64,000 nt of DNA from Topomyia yanbarensis (taxonomy: Eukaryota; Arthropoda; Insecta; Diptera; Culicidae): NCBI RefSeq assembly GCF_030247195.1, contig NC_080671.1:5360501-5424500 (forward strand). Reading direction: 5' to 3'. The notes under the pieces were generated by a model. It had not been told where the DNA came from and did not search any database. It saw only the letters and a program-made list of their open reading frames with translations. A program made the position numbers and the translations under genes. This document shows, piece by piece, positions 11,111 to 21,210 of the stretch. Numbering within the stretch: the first letter of the stretch is position 1; each line of letters opens with the position of its first letter.

Positions 11111-12496
11111 ACAATTATCTCATTTTCTATATTTCCAATTATCCGCCAAAGTACGGTATTCAATATTTTACCCATTTTCAATACCGGTTCTTTGTCGACA
11201 TGTCACATAACAAGCAAACCTGTTTTTCTATTGTCGCGACCATTCGCAAACGAACATACATGTCACAGTTCAGTAAATGTACAGCCGCTTGACAAACCAG
11301 TTTTGTTTTGAAACATGTACAAATTTTATGACATGTCACGGGGAAAATGTATCGTGTCATAGTACACGCACTTGTGTCACATGTCGCAAGAATCCGCAAC
11401 TTGTACATGTCACGAGCAAACATGCGACCAGTCACCAGATGACTGGTCATAACCATGACATTTTCCAGCTATGAATCCCAACGCATCACCTGTTCATCGA
11501 CTTCAAGGCGGCATATGACAGTATCGACCGCGTAGAGCTATGGAAAATCATGGACGAAAACAGCTTTCCCGGGAAGCTGACTCGACTGATCAAACGATGG
11601 ACGCTGTACAAAACAGTGTAAGGATTTCGGGTGAACTTTCCAGTCCATTCGAATCTCTACGGGGACTGAGACAAGGTGATGGACTCTCATGTCTACTATT
11701 CAACATCGCTCTGAAAGGTGTGATGCGACGAGCCGGGCCCAACAGCCGGGGAACGATCTTCACGAAATCCGGCCAATTTGTATGCTTCGCGGACGACATG
11801 GACATTATCGCCCGAATATTTAGAACGGACTGGTGGTAAATGCGTCCAAAATAAAGTATATGCTGGTAGGCGGAACCGAAAACGACAGGATCCGGCTAGG
11901 AAACAGAAGATTTTGTATACCTAGGATCCTTATTAACGGCTGACAATAACGTGAGCCGTGAAATCCGAAGGCGCATCATCAGTGGAAGTCGGGCTTACTA
12001 TGGGCTCCAGAAGAAACTGCGGTCAAGAAAGATTCACCCCCGCACCAAATGCACCATGTACAAAACGCTTATAAGACCGGTGGTTCTCTACGGGCACGAG
12101 ACTTGGACCATGCTCGAGGAGAACCTGCAGGCGCTAGGAGTTTTCGAGCGACAGGTGCTAAGGACGATCTTCGGCGGTGTGAAGGAGAACGGTGTGTGGC
12201 GGCGAAGGATGAACCACGAGCTCGCTGCACTCTATTGCGAACCCAGTATCCAAAAGGTGGCCAAAGCTGGAAGGATACGGTGGGCAGGGCATGTTGCAAG
12301 AATGCCAGACAACAATCCTGCAAAGATGGTGTTCGCTAATGATCCGGTTGGTACAAGAAGGTGAGGAGCGCAGAGAGCACGATGGGCGGACCAGGTGGAA
12401 CGTGATTTGGCGAGTGTTGGGCGTAACCGACGTTGGAGAGCTGCAGCTACAAATCGAGTATTGTGGAAACAAATTGTTGATTCAGTGTTGTCATGA

Positions 12497-13683
12497 AATT
12501 GATGATTGAGAACTAAAAAAAATGAATGTGCTATCTTTATGATATCCTAATTAGCAATGCAAGCAAACATTGCACATGAACAAAATAAGGCTACCTATGA
12601 AAACTATCGATGTTTTTAGCAACGAAGATTTGAAATAAATTTGAGCGGCCCAAAACATGCATTAACTGTACTGAAAACTTTGCATGACGGATATACGGAG
12701 CCTGCGTGCTTTATTATTATTCTATCTGCGCAAAAGAGAAGCAAGTAGGTTGATCACAAATAGATAAGAAGTCTAATAAGGAGTAATTTACTGATTTAGT
12801 ACGAAAATTTAGAAAAAAAAGATGCAGGAAATATAGAGCAGGACTCTCGCTTTTCTCGCATCTTGGGACATGGGAGCAGGAAACCATTGGATCAATTCTT
12901 GGCTTCTTTCGCCGGATACCACACGGCCACTAAACGGAATTGGTCCGGAGCACAAGATAATAGTGATATCGATCTTCTAGTGGATACCAGTCCCTTGGAA
13001 CAGAATCGCGCAGTTTGAACGATAAAGCAAATAAACTTCTGATTTTATATTCGTTTTTCTCTTCTTATTGGTGGCTTCGATTTTGGTAAAGGCACAATAA
13101 GATTACCTTAAATAGCCGTCTAGCAAAGGGTTGGGAGCAAGTCATTTCAAGAACCTTTCATGGGCATCTGTATTCAGAATCACTCGAAAGGGGAAAAGTT
13201 TACTTTACTCAGATTAATTTTGAGTGGCTTTCGCTGGATCTGCGATTCCTGATCCATTACCATTACCTACTATTATCGAAAATTCACATTAATTTCATTC
13301 TACAAGACGATGCGTTGTAATATAGAATAATACATTTTCATTTTTGGTAGCACGCTACACAAGTGTTACATCAACTAATTTTACTCCTTCCAACTTGAGT
13401 AGAATAATCTTTGGCTTGCTTAATCGAGAGAAATACCAAAAATCAAATGAGTTTCTCTGCTGGTTTCCTCAGATATCACTCGGGATCAGCCTGTTTCTTT
13501 TGGCATTCACATAAACAGTTTATATTTAGTGTTTAACTGGCGTCAATTTAGTTTCAGTTACTGACGAGATGAAATAGAAGCAACGAAATCCAACATTTAA
13601 AAGTTAGGAGTTCTGCTCTCAGACACAATTTCATGCATTTATTATCCCCCTTTAGAGAGTAAAAATTTGGCATAACTTTATTC
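12497..13683. other. Intergenic DNA with one dispersed-repeat block
   Basis: No gene is visible. About 60 bases near 12866-12925 (GACATGGGAGCAGGA, AATTCTTGGCT, GCCGGAT, CCACACGGCC) resemble 50587-50665, so both are copies of some dispersed family. I searched the minus strand for the missing odorant-receptor 3' exons and did not recognise any. Confidence 0.5.
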
Positions 13684-13849
13684 TCACAACATGGATTTCA
13701 AGATTAATCTATCATACACCTTCACTACATTTCGAAACGACACTGTTTGGCTGACATATTTTCTCTCGCATTTGAAAAAAAACTCATCCGTACAGGATAT
13801 TACCGACAGTGCAACGAAGCGCAATAATGACCAAAGCAAAAACACACAC

Positions 13850-14629
13850 CTGATAATTTCCTTGTGATACTGCAAGCACTCCTTCATTCTCGAAAGCATC
13901 GCCTGCTCGGACCGGTTGTGCTCATGGATCCTCTCCAGTGACCGTTTCAGTGCTGCAATCCGCACCAATCCGAACAGTGAACAGGTACAGTAGAAGCTGG
14001 TGAACGGGATGTACATGCAGCAGGCCGGCAAGGTGAGATAGATTTGCAGGATAAACACTATTTCGTAAATTGGCGTCGCGTGTACATCGACGCCCGGAAC
14101 GAACACTCCGTACGGGAGGACATTTTCCGGCGAGAAAAGAGGATAAGTCACAAAGCAGCCACTGATGAATGCTCCCAGCCAGAGGTTCGATTTGGACAGG
14201 ATCCGTGCTCGACGGGTTAGCCGTTCCAGCAGAGGCCGGATGTCGTTTTGTTTCTGCAATTTATCTCCCGCTTCAATGACTAGTTCAAACAGTTGCGCGA
14301 ATCGGATTATTTCCTACCTCCAGCTCTTCGTACTCGTCGGCTATTCCCTCGAAGAAACGTTCAAACTTCCGCCGGTTGGTCATCAGAAACGAGGTCCGGA
14401 GCACCAGATTAAAGTACAGCACCGTAAAGTATCCGTCGATTATAATTTTGTTCATGTCGCCGGTGCCGGACAGTATGATGTGAAACAGATTCATAAATTG
14501 AAACACATTCAGCACCGCAACCGGGATGCAACCGACCAGATAACTGTGCCACTTGGTCTGTCGGAGGTAACCCCAGAACAGCCAGACCCGAATGTTCACG
14601 CTGATTATGGGGCAGTTCTCGATCAACAT
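13850..14629 (-). CDS. Odorant receptor (7tm_6), 5' two exons only
   Basis: Exon 1 is 14629-14318 (104 codons, ATG then LIENCPIISVNIRVWLFWGY). A 64-bp intron follows with GTAGGA donor and TTGCAG acceptor. Exon 2 is 14253-13850 (134 codons plus two bases), ending at an AG/GTGTGT donor after CLQYHKEII. The product so far is 238 residues with four hydrophobic segments (about residues 30-50, 60-80, 138-160, 182-205), the N-terminal two-thirds of an insect odorant receptor. These are plasma-membrane, ligand-gated cation channel subunits that pair with Orco. The conserved C-terminal exons, with the last helices, are not recognisable downstream. Reading through the donor continues to TGA at 13684 with AATAAAG just after, but that tail is unlike the family. 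It is either a truncated pseudogene or a gene with a very long, transposon-filled intron extending through lower coordinates. Confidence 0.8.
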
Positions 14630-15157
14630 GGTTGAACGGCGGTGAAATGAGCATTCGCGTCGCTGGGCAAATGGTTTTAACCGTGGTCAGGCTGCAGAGA
14701 AATTTTATTCCGAAGCGAAAATACCCGAACAGAAATTATTATAATAAAGCAAATTGATGGGGTAAGCGCGATCCGACACGCAACCGGATTTTTTTTTTTG
14801 TTGCGAGGCACGTGCTGCAGGTCACATAGCATTTCCATGGCCAATAAGCTGATTACAGAGGAGGATATTGAATGACAGTAATTTTGTAATCGATTTCGAA
14901 ATATATTGTATATTTACGGTATTCAAACCGCTGAACTGGACAACCACCAAAGCGTACTAGAATATAGGCTTTGAATTTTATTTTTTTGATAATATATGAC
15001 TGGAGTTATCCCGTTTAGAAGAGCATAACGAATTGATATTCAAATGATATCTTCTATTTATAAGTATTAAACCAGCAACAATTTTAACTTTTTTCGGAAC
15101 ACTACGCCAGCCAGAATTCAATTGGTAATTGGATGCACAAATCATATGCAAAATATG
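14630..15157. other. Upstream region of the odorant receptor
   Basis: This would hold the receptor promoter. I see no clear core element. A stretch at 15061-15105 (TTAAACCAGCAACAATTTTA) is an inverted match to 31999-32044. Confidence 0.4.
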
Positions 15158-15161
15158 AGCT

Positions 15162-15240
15162 TGTGGGTTGCTGTTTATAGAACACCCGGTTCTTTCCCGC
15201 ATTACCGGCAACCCTGCAGTGTAATAACAAAAAACGCGAC
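15162..15240 (+). repeat. Truncated 5' LTR of the gypsy element
   Basis: About 75 bases match the start of the 3' LTR at 31366 (TGTGGGTTGCTGTTTAT, GAACACCCGGTTCTTTCCC, CCTGCAGTGTA). The remaining 130 or so bases of the LTR are missing. The following GACGTGAATT may be the remains of a primer-binding site, but that is a guess. Confidence 0.75.
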
Positions 15241-15264
15241 GTGAATTCTAACCGGTTCGTTTAA

Positions 15265-16163
15265 CCGTTGTGTGTCCGACGCGGTACCCGGGTACCTTTT
15301 TAAGTTTCAATTAATTAAATTCCTATGTTTTATCCATAGCTGGAAATTGAAACTTTGTGACATCTTAGAACTTCACTAAGTCAAGCTTTTGTGCTAATAA
15401 TATTGTTGATATAGTAAGGGTGGGAGTGAGGAGGGGCTCCTGAATTTTTTTACTACGTAACAGGCCGACGTGGGTACCCGGGTACCCACAAAACTAAAAT
15501 GCCCGTAACTAAGGTAATATCCAACCGATTTCGATACTTTTGACCGTTTTGGATTCAGGAACTCACCCACTTTTGGAATTGGTAAAAATGCATCGGGTTA
15601 CTTCATTTGGTTCCCAGGAATCCGGGTTTCCGGAAGCAGGTTCCAGTGCTGAGGTACTATTTGCGAACTTCAATGGAATACTAGCAATATGGGTATCAAA
15701 ATTCTTGGAATTGCATCAGTAGGCTGTATCTCGTGGTTTTGGAACCATTTGGTAATTTGACCCCGGAACGGACATTCCGGAGCAGGTTCCCGTGGGGCCG
15801 TGAGTGGCCATTCCATTCCAATTCCATTTTTCAAATTGCCATAGGGTCCCGTAACAATAGAAAACAGATTTCCGAGACAATTTGAAGAGTTTTGATACTC
15901 ATATTGCTAGTAAATTATTAAAATTTACAAATCATATCCTAGTACTGGAACATTACTCCGGAAAATCCGGATTACCAAAAACCAGATCCATTATTCCGGT
16001 TCTATTGTACAGAATCAAAAAGTAGACGAGTTCCTGAATCCAAAATATCTAAAAGTGTCCAAATCGGTTAAAGGAAGCCATAGTTATGAGCATTTCAATT
16101 TGTGGGTACCCGGGTACCCTCGTTGGCCTGTTAAAGGTGTTTTTTTTGTTGGACACATAACTG
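15265..16163. mobile_element. TTAA-flanked piggyBac-like MITE in the gypsy leader
   Basis: TTAA lies at 15261-15264 and 16164-16167. The ends read CCGTTGTGTGTCCGAC, and CAGTTATGTGTCCAAC from the other side. The palindrome GGTACCCGGGTACC recurs at 15282, 15475 and 16108. A second inverted pair starting CAGGCC (15463 and 16130, about 100 bases each) suggests the element is itself compound. No transposase is present. Confidence 0.65.
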
Positions 16164-16231
16164 TTAAATACGCGTTAAATTTCGAAACAATTCACTAGTT
16201 TCTTGCACAATCACTCCTAACCTCAAAAGGA

Positions 16232-16963
16232 ATGTTGAACGACGAAGTGCAACCAGATGTGCGGAACGCAGCCGCTGTTTGTGTGAAATTGCCAGAGTTC
16301 TGGAAAACTGATCCTGAAATGTGGTTTGCGCAGGCTGAGGCGCAATTTGTATTAGCAAATGTGGTAAAAGACGACACAAAGTTCTACCACATTGTAGCCA
16401 AAGTGGATCAATCTGTGATATGCCATATTACTGATTTGGTATCGAAGCCACCTCAGCAACAAAAGTATCAGGCTCTAAAAGCTCGCTTTGCACTATCCTC
16501 TGAAGCACGATTGGAACGACTACTCAATGCATCAGATCTCGGCGATATGCGTCCGACGCATTTGCTAGCAAAAATGCAGGAAAAATCAGCTGGCCTTAAT
16601 GTCAACGAGAATTTGCTAAAGATGTTGTTCTTACAACGGATGCCAGCTCACATTCGTCCCGTTTTAACCATCAGTGATGGAACATTAGCCAAACTAGCAG
16701 AAATGGCCGACAAAATGTTGGAACAACCTCAAGATTCAACAGTTTCAACATCATCAACAGCAAACGATCAGTTGGATCGCATGAACAAGCAGATAGAAGT
16801 TCTCAGCGCTGATATTCGTCGTCTCAAAGCTAATCCAGATACTTATCGAAGTCGGTCTTCGTCGAGGTCCCGAAATTCCAACGATCTGTGTTGGTATCAC
16901 CAGAAGTACGGAGCAAAGGCTCAACGATGCAAACAACCATGTCAGTTCCGTTCAAAAAACTAA
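16232..16963 (+). CDS. Gypsy gag
   Basis: A 243-residue frame opens shortly after the leader (MLNDEVQPDV). It has the KLPEFWKTDPEMWFAQAE start typical of insect gypsy gags, then a helical capsid-like region with LKARFALSSEARLERLL. The Ser/Arg-rich tail ends in a CHCC-type zinc finger CWYHQKYGAKAQRCKQPC (about residues 222-239). The protein would coat the element RNA in cytoplasmic particles. Pol overlaps it in another frame from 16888, as expected for a -1 or +1 frameshift architecture. Uninterrupted in this copy. Confidence 0.88.
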   Translation: MLNDEVQPDVRNAAAVCVKLPEFWKTDPEMWFAQAEAQFVLANVVKDDTKFYHIVAKVDQSVICHITDLVSKPPQQQKYQALKARFALSSEARLERLLNASDLGDMRPTHLLAKMQEKSAGLNVNENLLKMLFLQRMPAHIRPVLTISDGTLAKLAEMADKMLEQPQDSTVSTSSTANDQLDRMNKQIEVLSADIRRLKANPDTYRSRSSSRSRNSNDLCWYHQKYGAKAQRCKQPCQFRSKN

Positions 16964-18300
16964 CTTCTCGCTCACCTGAGTCGGCTGAGGTGGGCGGATC
17001 GTTTGAAAGCCGACGTCTCATGTTGTCCGACAGAACTAGTGGTCTTCGTTTCCTGATTGATACAGGTTCCGACGTTTCGATTGTGCCAGCCACAAGAAAA
17101 GACAAAATGTGTGACCCGATTCCTTTTGTCCTACATGCAGCTAACGGTACAGGCATCAAAGTATATTCTTCAAAATTCGTAACAACCGATCTAAGACTGC
17201 GAAGAAGATTCACATGGAATTTCTTAGTAGCAGATGTTAGCCATGCGATCATCGGAGCTGATTTTTTGTCGCATTTTGGATTACTCGTCGATCTGAAAAA
17301 TCAGGTCTTGATTGATGCGAAGACCTCCTTGCGTTCGTTGGGTAATATGGTGACCACGCATACTCACAGCGTCACCACAATCGGAGCGGATCATCCATTC
17401 CACGACCTATTGGCAGAATTTCGTCAAGTTACACTTCCTGCAACACTACGAGCTGAAATTCAACATGAAATTACGCACCACATTATTACCAAAGGACCTC
17501 CAATAGCGTCGAAGGTGCGCCGAATGCATCCTGACAAGGTAAAAGCAGCAAAAGAAGAATTTGCCTTAATGGCGGAGCTTGGAATATGCAGACCTTCCAG
17601 CAGCAGCTGGGCCAGTCCACTCCACTGCGTTCCCAAGAAGAACGGGCAGTGGAAATTCGTCGGTGATTATCGACAGCTTAACAGAGTTACCACCCCGGAT
17701 CGATATCCGGTGCCGCACGTGCATGACTTATTGCACCCATTACAAGGTAAGAACATTTTCACTACCATCGATTTGGAAAGAGCGTATCACCAGGTACCAG
17801 TTGAGGAAGCAGATATTCCTAAAACGGCCCTTATAGCGCCATTCGGCTTATTCGAGTTCACTCGAATGCAATTTGGATTGTGCAACACCAGCCAGACCTT
17901 TCAAAGCTTTATGAACAAAATCTTCGGCGATCTGAACTTCGTAGCAGTGTTCATAGACGACATGTGCATTGCCACATCATCTCCAGAACAGCATAGAGAG
18001 CATGTTCGCACTGTGTTTCAGCGACTGCAGAGTAACGGCTTAGTAATAAATGTCCCAAAAAGTTTTTTTTTTTCAACCACAAGTAGAGTTCCTTGGCTAC
18101 CTTGTTGATAAAGATGGCATTCGACCGTTACCATAACGTGTACAAGCAATAAGCGATTATACACTGCCAACAACTGTGAAGGAGCTACGCAGGTTTTTGG
18201 CTTTGCTAAATGTTTACAAACGGTTCATACCTAAAGCGGTTGATATACAGTCACAGTTACGAAAGCTAATACCTGGCAATAGGAAGAATGACACTAGGAA
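16888..18300 (+). pseudogene. Gypsy pol, protease and reverse transcriptase part
   Basis: The frame gives an aspartic protease motif FLIDTGSDVSIVP (about 17050-17088) and the reverse transcriptase palm: VGDYRQLNRVTTPDRYPVPH, FTTIDLERAYHQVPV, FGLFEFTRMQFGLCN, and VFIDDMCIA with the catalytic FIDD at 17950-17961. A T homopolymer at 18063-18074 shifts the frame; in the next frame the reading continues as FLGYLVDKDGIRPLP and LRRFLALLNVYKRFI up to the MITE at 18301. Pol makes the element cDNA. The homopolymer frameshift inactivates this copy unless it is a sequencing error. Confidence 0.85.
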
Positions 18301-18723
18301 CCCGAGCAGAGTCTGATAACAAATTGAGAACTAAACTTGATGTTGTGATGTGGTAGGGAATGATTGCTCAGGTTGTTATCATTTTGGTCGTTTTAACGGT
18401 TAAAAGATCAAAATCGAAAGCAGAAAAACTGCACTATGACATCAAACAGAAAACTATTTATGCTATCAGTGAAAGCAAATTGAAAACTCATTGAGATGGT
18501 GAAATATTTCATTGATAACAAAATAAGTAATCAATTTGATGTTTGTCAAAGAAATAGAAACAAACATTTTTTTCTAAAAATGTAAGCACATCAAAATGAG
18601 ATCAAAATATGATGTCATATCTGAAAATGTTTAAACTGATATCAAAATAAGATTTCAATTTGATGCTTTATATCAAAATATGTTGTCTATTTGCTGTAAT
18701 TTTGATGTTGGACTTTGCTCGGG
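18301..18723. mobile_element. 423-bp MITE, CCCGAGCARAGTC ends, AA duplication
   Basis: The ends are CCCGAGCAGAGTC and GACTTTGCTCGGG. Removing it with one AA (18299-18300 or 18724-18725) restores gypsy codons for NDTR-KVQWDEDS. The interior is AT-rich with many ATCAAAAT/ATTTTGAT words. The end and the 2-bp duplication match the 7497-7739 element, so both belong to one family group. Confidence 0.8.
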
Positions 18724-19137
18724 AAGGTGCAATGGGACGAGGATTCAATAGCAGCCTTCGCACATTGCAAGAGTTCTTTAGCTGAATCTACTCTATTGCA
18801 CTATCCTGACTCTTCCAAAATGTTAGCATTAACGATTGATGCTTCCAGCACAGCGGCTGGGGCAGTACTTCAGCAATATTCCGGATACTTATGGCAGTCA
18901 TTGGGATTTTATTCTGAAAAACTCACCGAAGAAGTACTCTACGTTTGGACGTGAGCTTACAGCAATGAAAATGGCGGTTCGATATTTCCGTTATTTTTTG
19001 GAAAGCCGCAAATTTGCCATATTTACGGATCATAAACCCCTTACACATGTCATGTCTACCAACTCCTCGTGTAGGCTTCCTCACGAACACAGATACTTAC
19101 GCTACATATCGGAATTTACAACTGACATTCGTCATAT
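18724..19137 (+). pseudogene. Gypsy pol, RNase H part
   Basis: The frame reads KVQWDEDSIAAFAHCKSSLA, LALTIDASSTAAGAVLQQ (first catalytic Asp region), then after a frameshift near 18930 PKKYSTFGRELTAMKMAVRY and FAIFTDHKPLTHVMS, the typical gypsy RNase H. It degrades the RNA strand during cDNA synthesis. It ends at codons for TDIRH, where the 5.8-kb element is inserted. Confidence 0.85.
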
Positions 19138-21210
19138 GGTCAAGGCTCCGAAAATGGCAAACACAGGCGAAATTATTTTTTATCAAATTTTGCGTCAAAC
19201 TGTTTGTTTTCCGTATGTATATAACCTCTAATATTAAAAAATTTGAATGGTGATCCCAGAAAAAAATTTCATGTCTGTTATTTATGAAAGTTTGTTAATG
19301 CTACTTGCATGACCTGAAAGTGACTAAAAGACCGTTATGAGATAAAAAGGTAAACAAAATTCATATTTTCAACATTTTGCTTGCTACCACATTTTTCTAT
19401 CGTAGTCTAATTTAAATTTGATGATATTGCTTGAAAAAAATTGATGAGTATGGATTATTGCTTATTTTCACTTGTGAAGTAATGGAAACCAAATAACTTG
19501 TAACGTGACAGATCAAAAATTCAAAAAAGTTTTGTGGGCCACACCAACAGCATGCATACAATGTCTAACCTGCATTTTTTCTTATTACTTTGAGTCTACT
19601 TTTTGAAGGTGTATTGTGAAAACTTTAAAGTTTTATTAATTTTTAAGAAAATTTAAGAAAACACAGTTTATCTTATGTAACGTGCCAGGTTTCTTCTGCT
19701 GTAAAGTAATTTTATCAAGTTTGATTCAATTGCGTCAATATTGGTGATCATCTTTGATTCTGATGAAACCTTTTACGTTTCATGTATATGGGAGACTGAG
19801 TATTTTTCAATGTTAAACAAACAATTTTTCTTCAAGAGTAATATTTAAAAAGGGCGTATGAGATCTTGAATGCACTACTTTCAATATATATTTTTCGAAA
19901 ATCGCCATTTGTGCAGCAAAACTATATGATAGCGAGTTCTAGGGAATTAGTTGTGTGTGAATATTTTTTGGTGAAATTTTTCAAAAAAAAAACAAAAAAT
20001 GTTAAAAATACAATTATATTGTTAAAAAAATGAAAATAGAATTACAGAAAAACAATGTTTTTGTTTGTTAACGAAAGCCTGGAAACTGATGAAACTATAA
20101 TTGCACTATTAGGAAGTTATTAGTAAGAAAACATTTTTAACTTCAAGTATTCTTCTAAATTTCTTGGTATTTGCCAGTCATAAATATAATTTTCTTATAC
20201 AATATTAATACTAAATATAATTTCGAAGCAAAATGCTCTTAAGAAATTTTTTTCGAAATATTTTGATTTTTTTTCAACAAAAATATCTAGTAGTGAAAAT
20301 ACGCCCTTTTAATAAATTACTCACAAATACCAAACGCAAAAAACTTAACACGTTTAAAATTTAATTGCAAATAAAAAAACTTTAAAATATAATTGCATCG
20401 TAGAGAAAATAACAATAAAAAGTTTTAACTTATTTCAATAATTTTTTTTATTTTGAATTTTTATTTAATTTTTTTTTTAATAATTTAGGGTAAGTGTACC
20501 AGTTATAGCAATAGTTAGTTTAGTCTAGCATATTATAACGATTTTTTTGCAAACCAAAAGTCACATTCTTTGCAACTTTTCAAATTCAGGAAGTTGCAAT
20601 ATCCGCAATAAGTAAACAAACAATAAAAATGCAGATATTATTCATTGTCGTTCTTAAAATGGTTTTGTAATCCGTTCCGTTTTACACCAGTTATGGCAAT
20701 ACTGTTCCTTTACTTACCACATACATGTACCAGTTGTGACATATGGTGTGTGCCATTTGTGGCATTACTGTGTACCGTTTTTGGATCTACTGCATACTTA
20801 TGTATGGCAATTCCCGAAAAAATGTTCTTAAATTAATTAGCATATGTGTACTGGTTATTTTATCCTAAATCTGATTCGCCTTCGTGTTGTTTGTATTATT
20901 CACAGTTATTAGTATGTTGAACACTCTAACTCTTCTAAATTCATGAGATTAACATCCGTTTATGCATTACAATCAAGAAAATCGACTTGATGTCCAAACT
21001 TCTCCAATGAATAATCAAATTATTCTTTCATTATGTCTTGAACAGCTTAGTATAAGTCTATAATGCAGTATGATTTCATTAGATTGTCCATAAATATTAA
21101 ATCAAGCATAGTTTTTTTGGATATTTGTCTTTATTTAAAATACTCTCATTTCATCGCATAAGTATACAAGAAAAAAAAATTTATTTCATTTTTCTTTTTT
21201 TTTTGTTTCT

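Larger units (their letters stand above)
7977..11473. mobile_element. 3.5-kb TIR element inside the RTE LINE (non-autonomous)
   Basis: The ends CATAGTTGGAA and TTCCAGCTATG are inverted. They are flanked by GATCCCAA (7969-7976) and AATCCCAA (11474-11481), a 7-of-8 match. Excision joins the LINE codons for REYQIP and HHLFIDFKAAYD. Subterminal copies of ACATGTCA occur at both ends (about 8010, 8096, 11200, 11330, 11405). Inside are inverted arms built of about 125-base units and a nested CAGTA element. I see no transposase. An 8-bp duplication would suit hAT, but the CATAG end is not classical. Confidence 0.65.
6960..12496 (+). pseudogene. RTE-like LINE reverse transcriptase, split by two insertions
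   Basis: Three blocks (about 6960-7496, 7742-7976 and 11482-12496) read as one non-LTR reverse transcriptase once the insertions are removed. Visible motifs in order: KGFVPQAEICRDKDGSLLTD, a WKQHFDEHLNGEE linker, EEWKEG then VICPIYKKGDHLEC, YQAGFIDGRSTTDQIFTVRQ, HLFIDFKAAYDSIDR (palm motif A), LRQGDGLSCLLFNIAL, and CFADDMDII at 11783-11809 holding the catalytic FADD. The C-terminal GRIRWAGHVARMP region follows and the reading ends at TGA 12494-12496. Several stops and frameshifts break it (for example near 7295 and 11840), and a thumb segment around 11840-11950 is shortened. The style matches mosquito RTE/JAM1-like elements; the clade is a judgement from memory. Confidence 0.75.
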
